Counted from the first letter of the stretch, positions 46,448 through 57,200 are shown. The stretch is DNA of 64,000 bases from Bordetella petrii (GCF_000067205.1 NC_010170.1:3286001-3350000); one strand, 5' to 3'. A program made the numbers and translations. Notes: generated by a model from the letters alone, not told the origin.

Positions 46448-47827
46448 ATGGCACCCCGCCCGCTCGCCGCCTGCTGCGCCATTGTCCTGTGGCTGCTGCT
46501 GTGCCTGTGGGCATGGCGTCGGGCGCGGCGCCACGCGGCAATCCAGGCCCAGGCCGCGCGCGACCTGCGCGCGCCCGCCGACAGCCAGGCCATACTCGTG
46601 GCCCACGCCAGCCAGACAGGCCAGGCCGAGGCGCTGGCCCGCCAGACCGCCGAATCGCTGCGGCTGGGGGGCTTGCAAGCCCGCGTGGCGGCGCTGGGCC
46701 AACTGGACCTGGCCGCGTTGCGCGCCCACCCGCGCCTGCTGGTGGTGGCCAGCACCTACGGCGAAGGCGACCCACCCGACAATGCCGCCGCCTTCGCCGA
46801 CCGGCTGATGGCCCTGGATGGCGCTGCCGCCCCGCTGCTGGGCGGCCTGACCTATGCGGTGCTGGCGCTGGGCGACAGCAGCTACCGGCACTTCTGCGGC
46901 TTCGGCCGCCGGCTCGATGCCTGGCTGCTCGAGCGCGGCGCCACGCCGCTATTTGATCGGGTCGAGGCGGACGACGCCGACCCGGCCGCCTTGCGCCACT
47001 GGCAGCATCACCTGGGCCTGCTGGCCGGGCGCGCGGACCTGCCCGACTGGGAAACGCCCGCCTACCAGCCATGGCGGCTGGCGCAGCGTACCCTGCTGAA
47101 TCCGGGCAGCCAGGGCGGCCCATGCTTTCACCTGGTGCTGCAAGCGCCCGATGGCGGCGCGCCCGCCTGGCAGGCCGGCGATGTCGCCGAGATCGGCCCG
47201 CGCGAGCGGCGCGGCGGCGCGCTGCTGCCGCATCGCGAATACTCGGTGGCCTCGCTGCCCGCGGACGGCGGCGTGCATCTGCTGGTGCGGCAGATGCGTG
47301 GCGCCGACGGCAGCCTGGGCCTGGGCAGCGGCTGGCTGACCCACACCGCGCAAATCGGCGACCCGATCGACCTGCGTCTGCGCGCCAACTCCAATTTTCA
47401 TCCACCGGCCGACGCGCGGCCACTGCTGCTCGTGGGCAACGGCACCGGGCTGGCCGGGCTGCGCGCCCTGCTCAAGGCGCGCATAACCGCGGGCCACTTC
47501 CGCAACTGGCTGGTGTTCGGCGAACGCCAGGCAGCGCACGATTGGTTTCTGCGCGAAGAAATCGCCGGCTGGCTGGCCCAGGGCCGCCTGCAGCGGCTGG
47601 ACGCCGTGTTCTCGCGCGACACACCGGCACGGCGCTACGTGCAGCATGCGCTGCTGGACGCCGCCGACAGCGTGCGCGGCTGGGTGGACGAAGGCGCGAG
47701 CATTTATGTTTGCGGCAGCCTGCAAGGCATGGCCAGCGGCGTGGACGACGCGCTGGCGCAGATACTGGGCGCCGAACCACTGGCCGCGCTGCGCCGCGCC
47801 GGACGCTACCGGCGCGACGTGTATTGA
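46448..47827 (+). CDS. Membrane-anchored CysJ-like NADPH flavoprotein
   Basis: The protein has 459 residues. One N-terminal membrane helix (about 8-23), then a flavodoxin-like FMN domain (A-H-A-S-Q-T-G-Q-A-E), an FAD domain with H-R-E-Y-S-V-A-S near residue 262, and an NADPH domain with G-N-G-T-G-L-A-G-L near 328. It resembles sulfite reductase alpha subunit/P450 reductase fused to a membrane anchor. It would feed electrons from NADPH into the operon's membrane chain. It is the last gene, 8 bp after apbE, and ends before the repeat array. Confidence 0.9.
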   Translation: MAPRPLAACCAIVLWLLLCLWAWRRARRHAAIQAQAARDLRAPADSQAILVAHASQTGQAEALARQTAESLRLGGLQARVAALGQLDLAALRAHPRLLVVASTYGEGDPPDNAAAFADRLMALDGAAAPLLGGLTYAVLALGDSSYRHFCGFGRRLDAWLLERGATPLFDRVEADDADPAALRHWQHHLGLLAGRADLPDWETPAYQPWRLAQRTLLNPGSQGGPCFHLVLQAPDGGAPAWQAGDVAEIGPRERRGGALLPHREYSVASLPADGGVHLLVRQMRGADGSLGLGSGWLTHTAQIGDPIDLRLRANSNFHPPADARPLLLVGNGTGLAGLRALLKARITAGHFRNWLVFGERQAAHDWFLREEIAGWLAQGRLQRLDAVFSRDTPARRYVQHALLDAADSVRGWVDEGASIYVCGSLQGMASGVDDALAQILGAEPLAALRRAGRYRRDVY

Positions 47828-47852
47828 ACGCTGAACGCAACAAGTGTCAGGT

Positions 47853-48426
47853 TCCCGAAGATGTGCCAGGCGCCAGGCTCGCGAAGATTTAGCAGGTGTC
47901 AGGTTCCCGAAGATTTACCAGGTGTCAGGCTCCCGAAGATTTACCAGGTGTCAGGCTCCCAAAGGGTGCCTGACACCGTACAGCTGAGATCGGCTCTGCA
48001 CACCTCGGTGTCTGACACCTTCGGAGTCAGACACCTGGCCTGATGCCGTTGCCAGGCTTGGGCCAGGCGGCAGGCTCGCCAACATATGCGAGGCGGCAGG
48101 CTCGCGAACATATGACAGGTGTCAGACTCCCGCAGATTTACCACGTGTCAGGCTCCCGCAGATTTGCCAGGTGTCAGGCTCCCGAAGGGTGCCTGACACC
48201 GTACTGCTGAGATCGGCTCTGCACACCTCGGTGTCTGACACCTTCGGAGTCAGACACCTGGCCTGATGCCGTTGCCGGGCTTGGGCCAGGCGGCAGGCTC
48301 GCGAACATATGACAGGCGTCAGGCTCCCGCAGATTTGCCAGGTGTCAGGCTCCCGAAGGGTGCCTGACACCGTACTGCTGAGATCGGCTCTGCACACCTC
48401 GGAGTCTGACACCTTCGGAGTCAGAC
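47853..48426. repeat. REP/BIME-like palindromic repeat array
   Basis: Three copies of a larger unit contain two related hairpins. Hairpin 1 is GGTGTCAGGC / GCCTGACACC (47947-47977, 48170-48200, 48341-48371). Hairpin 2 is GGTGTCTGAC / GTCAGACACC (48007-48035, 48230-48258; third copy 48401-48429 with one stem mismatch). Shorter motifs ending in GTGTCAGGCTCCCGAAG occur before and between them. Unit starts are 223 and 171 bp apart. The array sits between convergent genes. Confidence 0.8.
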
Positions 48427-48524
48427 ACCTGACATGGCCTGACACCTGACATGAGCTGGCACCTGACATGGCCTGACACCTGACATGAGCTGGCACCTGA
48501 CATGGTCTGACATCTGGCATGACC
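48427..48524. repeat. 34-bp tandem repeat, 2.9 copies
   Basis: A 34-bp unit beginning ACCTGACATG is present exactly twice (48427-48460, 48461-48494) and a third, diverged partial copy follows to 48524. The unit itself is built from CCTGACA-type words related to the hairpin stems of the adjacent array. The clpB stop begins 24 bp later. Confidence 0.85.
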
Positions 48525-48548
48525 AAATACCAGGCATGCGAGACACCG

Positions 48549-51143
<2,595 letters not shown>

Positions 51144-51207
51144 GGTGGTCGTTAGGCTGGATGGGGAGCCTGACCGGCGAGACGTCGCGGCTGGCTCGAT
51201 GACTTGC

Positions 51208-51235
51208 ATGTGCGGGCACAGCAGAGTTTTTCAAG
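51208..51235 (-). promoter_or_regulatory. Sigma-32-like promoter of clpB
   Basis: On the minus strand CTTGAAA (51229-51235) is followed after 12 bp by CCCGCACAT (51208-51216), resembling the heat-shock elements CTTGAAA and CCCCATNT. The spacing is slightly short. The leader to clpB is about 60 nt. Confidence 0.5.
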
Positions 51236-51337
51236 ACCTTGGCGCCATCAGGGGGATGCGTGGCGCGCGAGCAACAGTAGTATCACAACGAATGGCGCGA
51301 TGCCATTACGGCAGCATAGCCCTATCGAACCTGCGGT

Positions 51338-51371
51338 GCTACCACAAACCGGGCGGCGCTACCACAAACCG
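51338..51371. promoter_or_regulatory. 14-bp direct repeat between clpB and fnr
   Basis: GCTACCACAAACCG occurs at 51338-51351 and 51358-51371, 20 bp apart (about two helical turns). It is upstream of fnr and of the clpB heat-shock promoter. A regulator-binding pair is possible; no known site matches. Confidence 0.35.
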
Positions 51372-51470
51372 TGGAAAAATGGGAAAACGGCTACAACGCA
51401 CCTTATCTTCCAAGGAATACAATAGGGATTCATCATTATTTGTCGCCAAGCGCTGGCTCGCGTATAGGGC

Positions 51471-51484
51471 TTGAGCGGCATCAA
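51471..51484 (+). promoter_or_regulatory. FNR box over the fnr ribosome-binding site
   Basis: TTGAG-CGGC-ATCAA matches the FNR consensus TTGAT-N4-ATCAA at nine of ten positions. It ends eight bases before the fnr ATG and contains the A-A-G-G Shine-Dalgarno, so bound FNR would block transcription or initiation. A TACAAT (51417-51422) may be the -10 box. Confidence 0.65.
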
Positions 51485-51492
51485 GGTAAATC

Positions 51493-52221
51493 ATGCAAAA
51501 ACGTGTCCCCTTACCGCCGGAAGCCCCGAATTGCTCTACATGCATGCTGGGCCATGTATGCATTCCGGTGGGCATGGCGGCCGCCGACGTCGAACAGCTG
51601 GACGAACTCGTGCAAGAGCGCGTCCGGGTCGAAAAAGGCAAGCCGCTCTATACCCTGCAAGACCCGCTCGATGCGGTGTACAGCGTGCGTTATGGCAGTA
51701 TGAAAACGCAAATCGAAGACGCCGCTGGCCATGTGCAGATCACCGGCTTTCACCTGCCCGGCGAAGTGGTGGGTCTGGACGGCATGCTCGAGGGCAAGCA
51801 CGTATCCACCGCGCTGGCCATGGAAGACTCCGAAGTCTGTGTCATCCGCCTGTCGCAAATCGACCAGGTCGCCAGTCACCTGCCCTCGCTGCAGCACCAG
51901 ATGCGCCGCCTGATGAGCCGCGAACTGGGACGGTCGTACCAGATGCTGGCTTCGCTGGGCGGCATGCGCTCCGAACAACGGCTGGCCGCGTTCCTGCTGA
52001 ACCTGTCGCAGCGCTATGCGGCGCTGGGCTATTCGTCTACCGAATTCGTGCTGCGCATGAGCCGCGAAGAAATCGGCAATTACCTGGGTCTGACGCTGGA
52101 AACCGCCAGCCGGCTGTTTTCAAGATTTGCACGCGAAGGTTTGATTCGCATCAACCAACGTGAAGTTCGTTTGCTCGACCTGCCGGCCCTGAAGCAACTG
52201 CTGGGCCAAGAGAACTGCTGA
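51493..52221 (+). CDS. fnr: Oxygen-responsive Fe-S regulator FNR
   Basis: The protein has 242 residues. The [4Fe-4S] cysteines are C14, C17 and C23 (C-x2-C-x5-C) with a fourth at C116. A cyclic-nucleotide-binding-like beta roll and a dimer helix precede the HTH, which reads MSREEIGNYLGLTLETASRLFSRF; E-x2-S-R in the recognition helix matches FNR rather than CRP. It switches genes for anaerobic respiration on when oxygen falls. An FNR box overlaps its own ribosome-binding site. The Bordetella pertussis orthologue is called Btr. Confidence 0.95.
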   Translation: MQKRVPLPPEAPNCSTCMLGHVCIPVGMAAADVEQLDELVQERVRVEKGKPLYTLQDPLDAVYSVRYGSMKTQIEDAAGHVQITGFHLPGEVVGLDGMLEGKHVSTALAMEDSEVCVIRLSQIDQVASHLPSLQHQMRRLMSRELGRSYQMLASLGGMRSEQRLAAFLLNLSQRYAALGYSSTEFVLRMSREEIGNYLGLTLETASRLFSRFAREGLIRINQREVRLLDLPALKQLLGQENC

Positions 52222-52235
52222 GCGCTTCGCCGCCC

Positions 52236-53387
52236 ATGCCGATGCGCCGTTCCTGCCTGCGTCCGCCCTGCCGCGCCGCAGCTGGCCTGGCGCTGGCCTG
52301 GGCGCTGTCGGCGGGCTGCGCGCGCGCACAGACGCCGTTGCCGCCCCCCTATAATTACGACGAACCGCTGCCCGCGGCGCCTCGCCCGGCCCCACCCTGG
52401 CAAGACCTGGCCCTGGGCGATGCCCGGCACGCCTACCGCATGCCGGTGTACGCCAACCGCAAGCTCGCCGGCCCGCTGGACGATATCCGGCGCGTCATTG
52501 TCGTGCTGCATGGCAGCCGTCGCGACGCGCGCCGCTCGTACCAGGACATCGACGCCGTCGTGCAGCGCGACGCCGCGCGCCGGGCCGACACCCTGATCCT
52601 GGCGCTGGAGTTCCCCACCCCCATCGACGCCGCCTACGCCGGACGGCCCGCGTGGCGCAAGGCCAGTTGGGAAAGCGGCGCCGCCAGCGTGCGGGCATCG
52701 GGCCGGCCGGCGCCGGTCAGCGCCTTCCAGGTGCTGGACGATGTGCTGCGCGTGCTGGCCGACCGCAAGCGCCTGCCGGCGCTGGCCGACATCGTGCTGG
52801 CCGGGCATTCCGGCGGGGCCCAGCTGCTGCAACGCTATGCCGTGCTCAACGACGTGGACGGCGCCATCCGGCGCGGCGGGCTGACGCTGCGCTACGTCAT
52901 CGCCAACGCCCCCTCGTACCTGTACCTGACCAACGAGCGGCCACGCCGCCGCGGCGCGGGCTTCGAGCCCTACGAACGGGGCATCTGCCCCACCTACAAC
53001 CAGTATCCGTACGGCCCCCAGAACCTGCCCGCCTACGCCGCCGATTCCGATCCGGCCAGCCTGTATGTGCGCTACGCGGCGCGCGAGGTGGTCTATCTGC
53101 TGGGCAGCGCCGACAACAACCCGGAAGACCACGGCCTGGACAAGCATTGCGGCGCCGAGGCCGAGGGCGCCACGCGGTTATCGCGCGGCATGGGCTATCT
53201 GCGCTACGACCGGCTGCTGGCCGGCCGCGGCGCCCGGCCGGTAACGCTGCGCCATGAGCGCCAGCAAGTCATGGGCGTGGGGCACGAAGCCGCCGCCATG
53301 TTCGGCTCGCTGTGCGGTGCGCGCGCATTGCTGGGCGACGGCGCCAGCACCGCCGTCGGCGCGGCGGCCTGCCAACTTATCGAGTAA
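52236..53387 (+). CDS. Secreted alpha/beta hydrolase
   Basis: The protein has 383 residues. A Sec signal peptide (hydrophobic A-G-L-A-L-A-W-A-L-S) ends near A-R-A-Q. The hydrolase fold shows VIVVLHGSRR, then the nucleophile elbow G-H-S-G-G-A, and a late G-V-G-H-E-A-A that supplies the catalytic His. The two cysteine-containing segments (E-R-G-I-C-P-T and D-K-H-C-G) could form a disulfide. A periplasmic esterase is likely, but no substrate is evident. The Shine-Dalgarno is weak; it follows fnr by 14 bp. Confidence 0.72.
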   Translation: MPMRRSCLRPPCRAAAGLALAWALSAGCARAQTPLPPPYNYDEPLPAAPRPAPPWQDLALGDARHAYRMPVYANRKLAGPLDDIRRVIVVLHGSRRDARRSYQDIDAVVQRDAARRADTLILALEFPTPIDAAYAGRPAWRKASWESGAASVRASGRPAPVSAFQVLDDVLRVLADRKRLPALADIVLAGHSGGAQLLQRYAVLNDVDGAIRRGGLTLRYVIANAPSYLYLTNERPRRRGAGFEPYERGICPTYNQYPYGPQNLPAYAADSDPASLYVRYAAREVVYLLGSADNNPEDHGLDKHCGAEAEGATRLSRGMGYLRYDRLLAGRGARPVTLRHERQQVMGVGHEAAAMFGSLCGARALLGDGASTAVGAAACQLIE

Positions 53388-53394
53388 GCAACGC

Positions 53395-53613
53395 TCAGGC
53401 CCCGCCTTGCCGCAGGGGCAGCAACAGGCTCGCCAGCCCGTTGTGATCCAGCTCGTGCATCAGGGCCAGCAGCCGGCCTATTTCGCCGGGAGGAAAGCCC
53501 TTGCGCGCGAACCATGCCAGGTACGGCCCCGGCAGGTCGGCAATCAGGCGGCCCTGGTACTTGCCAAACGGCATCTCGCGCGTCACCAGTCGTTCAAGGT
53601 CTTGCGGGTTCAT
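53395..53613 (-). CDS. DUF3820 family protein
   Basis: The protein has 72 residues from the ATG at 53613, which overlaps the NUDIX stop in ATGA (53610-53613). The sequence MPFGKYQGRLIADLPGPYLAWF is the defining DUF3820 segment, a small domain also found next to exonucleases of the DnaQ type. Function unknown. Coupled translation to the NUDIX gene suggests shared expression. Confidence 0.8.
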   Translation of the reverse strand: MNPQDLERLVTREMPFGKYQGRLIADLPGPYLAWFARKGFPPGEIGRLLALMHELDHNGLASLLLPLRQGGA

Positions 53614-54194
53614 CCCGCGTTCTGCCATTCGAGCGGCCATTGGCCAGCCAGCACGTTCTGCAGCCACAGCGTGCAGGTCAGCGTCTTGGCGTCGGTGACG
53701 AGACCGCCGCGGCAGGCTTCGGCCAGCTCTTGCGGCGTGGCGCTGCGCACTTCCAGGAATTCGTCCTGGTCGAGCCGGGCCTGGCCCGCCACCAGTTGGC
53801 GCGCGAAGAAAATATGGATGATCTCGGTGGAATACGCGATGGCGAGATGCATGGCGCCGGCGTAAGCCCATTGTCCGGCGGTATATCCGGTTTCTTCGAG
53901 CAGTTCGCGCTGCGCGCAGCCCAGCGGGTCTTCGCCCGGATCGAGCTTGCCGGCCGGAAATTCGGTCATGACGCGGCCGACCGGATAGCGGAACTGGCGC
54001 TCGAGCAGCACGCGCCCGTCGTCCAGCATGGGAATGATGACCACCGCGCCCGGATGCACGATGTACTCGCGCCGGGCCTGGCGGCCGTCGGGCAGGCGCA
54101 CGGTGTCACAGCGCGCCTTCAGGAAACTGCCATCGCACAGCGCCTGGCTGTCGATCCGGGTTTCGGTCAGGTGGGCATCGTCGGAAGCATTCAT
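53610..54194 (-). CDS. nudF: ADP-ribose pyrophosphatase (NUDIX hydrolase)
   Basis: The protein has 194 residues from the ATG at 54194 (MNASDDAHLTETRID). The NUDIX box reads G-K-L-D-P-G-E ... R-E-L-L-E-E-T-G-Y (82-104) and the downstream F-P-A-G-K start is ADP-ribose-pyrophosphatase-like. It hydrolyses ADP-ribose or related nucleotide diphosphates to AMP and ribose 5-phosphate. Upstream frame extension has no homology. Followed by DUF3820 with an ATGA overlap. Confidence 0.85.
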   Translation of the reverse strand: MNASDDAHLTETRIDSQALCDGSFLKARCDTVRLPDGRQARREYIVHPGAVVIIPMLDDGRVLLERQFRYPVGRVMTEFPAGKLDPGEDPLGCAQRELLEETGYTAGQWAYAGAMHLAIAYSTEIIHIFFARQLVAGQARLDQDEFLEVRSATPQELAEACRGGLVTDAKTLTCTLWLQNVLAGQWPLEWQNAG

Positions 54195-54253
54195 GGCGGC
54201 AGCGGCGGGCGTGTCGAAACAGCCAGGCAGCTTACCATTCGCCGCCTGCAGGC

Positions 54254-54565
54254 CTATTGGCCGCGCCGTGCCTCGAGCTCTTTCAGGCATCCGGCCACGC
54301 CGGCCTGCAGCTCGGTGTTGCTGACGGCCTCGCGGTCGACCTTGTTGCGGCAACGCTGGTATTGCGCCACGCTTTCCGGCGTGTCGCGCACCACGGGCGC
54401 GGGCGCCGCGCTCCCCTGCTCGGTGATGCGCAACGTGGAAGGCGGCGACTTGCTGCCGTCGTGCGACGGGAAGCTGTATTCGCGGGCCTGTTGCGCCTGG
54501 GCGGTGCCCAATGCGCCCAGCAGGCACGCCAGGACAGCCAGGCTGGAAAGCGCGGTCTTTTTCAT
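54254..54565 (-). CDS. Small periplasmic hypothetical protein
   Basis: The protein has 103 residues from the ATG at 54565 (MKKTALSSLAVLACLLGALG) with A-A-G-G-A nine bases upstream. A signal peptide ends A-Q-A near residue 24. Two cysteines in the mature part (Y-Q-R-C-R and G-C-L-K-E-L) could form a disulfide. No family is recognised. The frame has an earlier ATG three codons upstream with poorer context. Confidence 0.65.
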   Translation of the reverse strand: MKKTALSSLAVLACLLGALGTAQAQQAREYSFPSHDGSKSPPSTLRITEQGSAAPAPVVRDTPESVAQYQRCRNKVDREAVSNTELQAGVAGCLKELEARRGQ

Positions 54566-54709
54566 GGGGTGCATCCTTGCAATGGCTGGCGGACCGCCGG
54601 ACAGGCGGCCCGCGAGCGGTTATCGTAACGTCGCCCGTGGGACCGCGGCACAGCGCGATGGTTCCAAACGGCAACAAAAGCTACCATCCGGCCCGCCCCA
54701 AGGACTGCC

Positions 54710-56482
54710 ATGATCTTGCTGGACACCACCTTCGAACGCACCCTGCACGCCTGGGAACGCCAATACGGCGGCGCCGACTGGCGCGGGGCCACGCTGGAAG
54801 GCTGGTTGTTCGAGGGATGCGCCGCGCGCCGCGCCGCCGAAGCCCGGCTGGCGAGCGCCGGTATTTCGGCGCGGCTGCGCAGCGCCTACAAGCCCCTGCT
54901 GCACTTCTTCCTGGAAGAGGCCGACCTGGACGGCCTTGCGGCGGCAACGGTGCGCTACCCAGTACACCCGCTGACGCGGCCCAACCGCTACACACTGGAA
55001 GCATATCCGTTGGCCGACCTGCTGGGTGCGGCGGCGCTGCGCTTCGAGGCCGGCACGGCCGAGCTGCACTACCAGGTCGAACTGCAGTACAGCGACGGCC
55101 GGCAGCGGCAGGCCCGGGTGTTCGCGCCCAACGCCACCGTTCGCGCCGAAGACGGTACGCCGCTGCTGGCGCCCACCGGCTGGTTGCGCGTGCGCGATGC
55201 CGCGGGCGCGCTGGCAGCCGACGCGCCATGCCGCACCGAATACCAGGCAGCCTTCGAAGCCGCCGTGCAGACCGTGCGCGACCACGACTGGGGCGAACGG
55301 ACCCCGCATTTCGAGCGCCTGGACATCCGCGTCGACCTGCCCGGCATGGAATTCGACGCTGGCGGCGACGCGGGCCTGGTAAGCACCTACGAAGCCCTGC
55401 ACGAAGATCTGTACTTCACCCTGATCGAATTTTTTCAGCGCCATGCCGGGCTGCCGCCGGGCGACCGCCGCCTGCAGCCCGGCCAGATCGTGCCCGACGT
55501 GCGCCCGGCCGACGGGCCTGCGCGCGTACGTGTCGCGACCCGGGCGTTCGACGCGCCGCAACCCGTGCCTGCCGAACCGCCGCTGCCGCTGGACAACGTC
55601 GAGGCGCCGCTCGCGCCGGCGCAAATCGCCGCCCACCTGTTGGCGCTGGGCGGCGAACCGCTGCAAGCCGAGTCGCGCCAGGGCCGGCCAGTGCAGGGCG
55701 CGTATCTGCAAGGTCCGGGTCCGGCAGTGTTCATTTCGGGCGGACAGCATGCCAACGAAACCTCGGGCGTGGTGGGCGCGCTGCGCGCGGCGCAGACCCT
55801 GCGCGCGGCGGGCAGCGCGCATTTCGCGCTGGTGGCCTGCGAGAACCCCGATGGCTACGCCCTGCACCGCGAGCTGTGCGCCCACCATCCCCGCCACATG
55901 CACCATGCCGCGCGCTACAGCGCCCTGGGCGACGACGTGGCCTACCGCGCCGGCGAGCCGATGCTCGAGCAGCAGGCCCGCCGCGCGGCGCTGGCCCGCA
56001 GCGGCGCGCGGCTGCACATCAACCTGCATGGCTATCCCGCGCACGAATGGACGCGCCCTTTGTCCGGCTACCTGCCGCGCCAGTTCGAATCGTGGACGCT
56101 ACCCAAGGGCTTTTTCCTGCTGCTGCGCCATCACCCCGGTTGGAGCGATGCCGCGGGGCAGTTGATCGACGGCGTCAGCGCGCGGCTGGCACGGGTGCCG
56201 GGCCTGGCGGACTTCCATGCGCGCCAGGCCGCCAGCTACGAGGCGCACGCGCTGGAAAAAGGTTTCGACACGCGGCATGGCATTGCCTGCGTCGTGGCCG
56301 AAAGCGAGCAGGAAATGGCGCCGCTGTCGTTGATATCCGAGTTTCCCGACGAAACCCTGTACGGCCCCGCATTCCGCTACGCGCATACGGTGCAGATGGA
56401 AACCGTGCTGGCGGCCGTGGCCGTGTATCGCGAGATGGTTCGCGAGCGCCCGGATCTGGCGGCGGCGCCGTACGCCCGGTAA
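54710..56482 (+). CDS. M14-family zinc carboxypeptidase-like protein
   Basis: The protein has 590 residues. A ~300-residue N-terminal region of unknown fold precedes the peptidase domain. The zinc motif is H347-x2-E350 in S-G-G-Q-H-A-N-E-T, with a second His near 440 (L-H-I-N-L-H-G-Y-P) and a candidate catalytic Glu in the C-V-V-A-E-S-E-Q-E segment near 530. No signal peptide. Members of this branch act on gamma-glutamyl, DAP or other unusual peptides; the substrate is unknown. Confidence 0.8.
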   Translation: MILLDTTFERTLHAWERQYGGADWRGATLEGWLFEGCAARRAAEARLASAGISARLRSAYKPLLHFFLEEADLDGLAAATVRYPVHPLTRPNRYTLEAYPLADLLGAAALRFEAGTAELHYQVELQYSDGRQRQARVFAPNATVRAEDGTPLLAPTGWLRVRDAAGALAADAPCRTEYQAAFEAAVQTVRDHDWGERTPHFERLDIRVDLPGMEFDAGGDAGLVSTYEALHEDLYFTLIEFFQRHAGLPPGDRRLQPGQIVPDVRPADGPARVRVATRAFDAPQPVPAEPPLPLDNVEAPLAPAQIAAHLLALGGEPLQAESRQGRPVQGAYLQGPGPAVFISGGQHANETSGVVGALRAAQTLRAAGSAHFALVACENPDGYALHRELCAHHPRHMHHAARYSALGDDVAYRAGEPMLEQQARRAALARSGARLHINLHGYPAHEWTRPLSGYLPRQFESWTLPKGFFLLLRHHPGWSDAAGQLIDGVSARLARVPGLADFHARQAASYEAHALEKGFDTRHGIACVVAESEQEMAPLSLISEFPDETLYGPAFRYAHTVQMETVLAAVAVYREMVRERPDLAAAPYAR

Positions 56483-56541
56483 CACCTGGATCGCGGCGAT
56501 CGCGCTATTTTTGAAGGCGCCTTTTGCGTTCAGGAACCCGC

Positions 56542-56982
56542 ATGAAATCCATCGCGCCGCTTTCTCTGCTTGTCGCCACCCTGCTGGCCGGCTGTGCCGC
56601 CACCGACGCCTGCGGGCCCTCTCCCGCCAAAGAAGGCCCCGCCCTGACCGACGCGCACAATGCGCGCAATTCGCTAGACTGGGCCGGCGCCTACGAAGGC
56701 ACGCTGCCGTGCGCCGACTGTCCCGGCATCCAGACTCGCCTGGTGCTGACGGCGCATGGCGGCTACGAACTGCAAACCCGCTACCTGGATCGCCAGCCGC
56801 ATCCCAATGTGGTGCGCGGCACGTTCAGTTGGCAGCCCGACGGCAGCACCATCCGCCTGGACAAGGCCGGGGACGGGCAGCGGTACTTCGTGGCCGAGGG
56901 CCGGTTGATCCAGCTGTACCAGGACGGCTCGCGCCCCACCGGGCCATTGGCGCCGCATTACGAACTGACGCAGGTACGCTAG
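56542..56982 (+). CDS. NlpE-like copper-sensing lipoprotein
   Basis: The protein has 146 residues from the ATG at 56542 with A-G-G-A-A Shine-Dalgarno. The lipobox is L-L-A-G-C. The mature part has the NlpE N-domain motif L-P-C-A-D-C-P-G-I, a C-x2-C pair, in Y-E-G-T-L-P-C. NlpE senses surface attachment or metal and activates Cpx in enterobacteria; the C-terminal domain of full NlpE is missing here. An earlier TTG start lacks support. Confidence 0.82.
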   Translation: MKSIAPLSLLVATLLAGCAATDACGPSPAKEGPALTDAHNARNSLDWAGAYEGTLPCADCPGIQTRLVLTAHGGYELQTRYLDRQPHPNVVRGTFSWQPDGSTIRLDKAGDGQRYFVAEGRLIQLYQDGSRPTGPLAPHYELTQVR

Positions 56983-56996
56983 CGGCCCGCGCGGCC

Positions 56997-57200
56997 TCAT
57001 TGCCCCTGAGGCGGCAGGCCGTGGCGCGCGCGCCACGCGCGCAATTGTTCGCGATAGCGCTCCATGGCCTCGTCGTACACGTCGTAGACGCACGGAATAC
57101 ACCCGCTCTGGCAGCAGTCGCCCGGCGCTGGCGCCTCGGGCGGCACGGGTTCGGGGTCGGCTGCCGCTGGCGTGCCGGAAGGTTTCTTGGCGGAAGTCAT
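56997..57200 (-). CDS. Small oxidoreductase-like domain protein
   Basis: The protein has 67 residues. The motif G-D-C-C-Q-S-G-C-I-P-C-V-Y-D-V-Y-D matches the oxidoreductase-like N-terminal domain seen in small proteobacterial proteins, and the four closely spaced cysteines probably hold a metal or disulfides. It may be the partner of a redox enzyme; function unknown. Divergent from an AraC regulator. Confidence 0.75.
   Translation of the reverse strand: MTSAKKPSGTPAAADPEPVPPEAPAPGDCCQSGCIPCVYDVYDEAMERYREQLRAWRARHGLPPQGQ

Noticed and set aside
47853..48524. CRISPR array
   Set aside because: Repeats are palindromic, of unequal length and spacing, with no unique regular spacers and no cas genes.
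48122..48526. A 134-codon protein gene within the repeat array
   Set aside because: The translation simply repeats the DNA unit; no ribosome-binding site and no domain.
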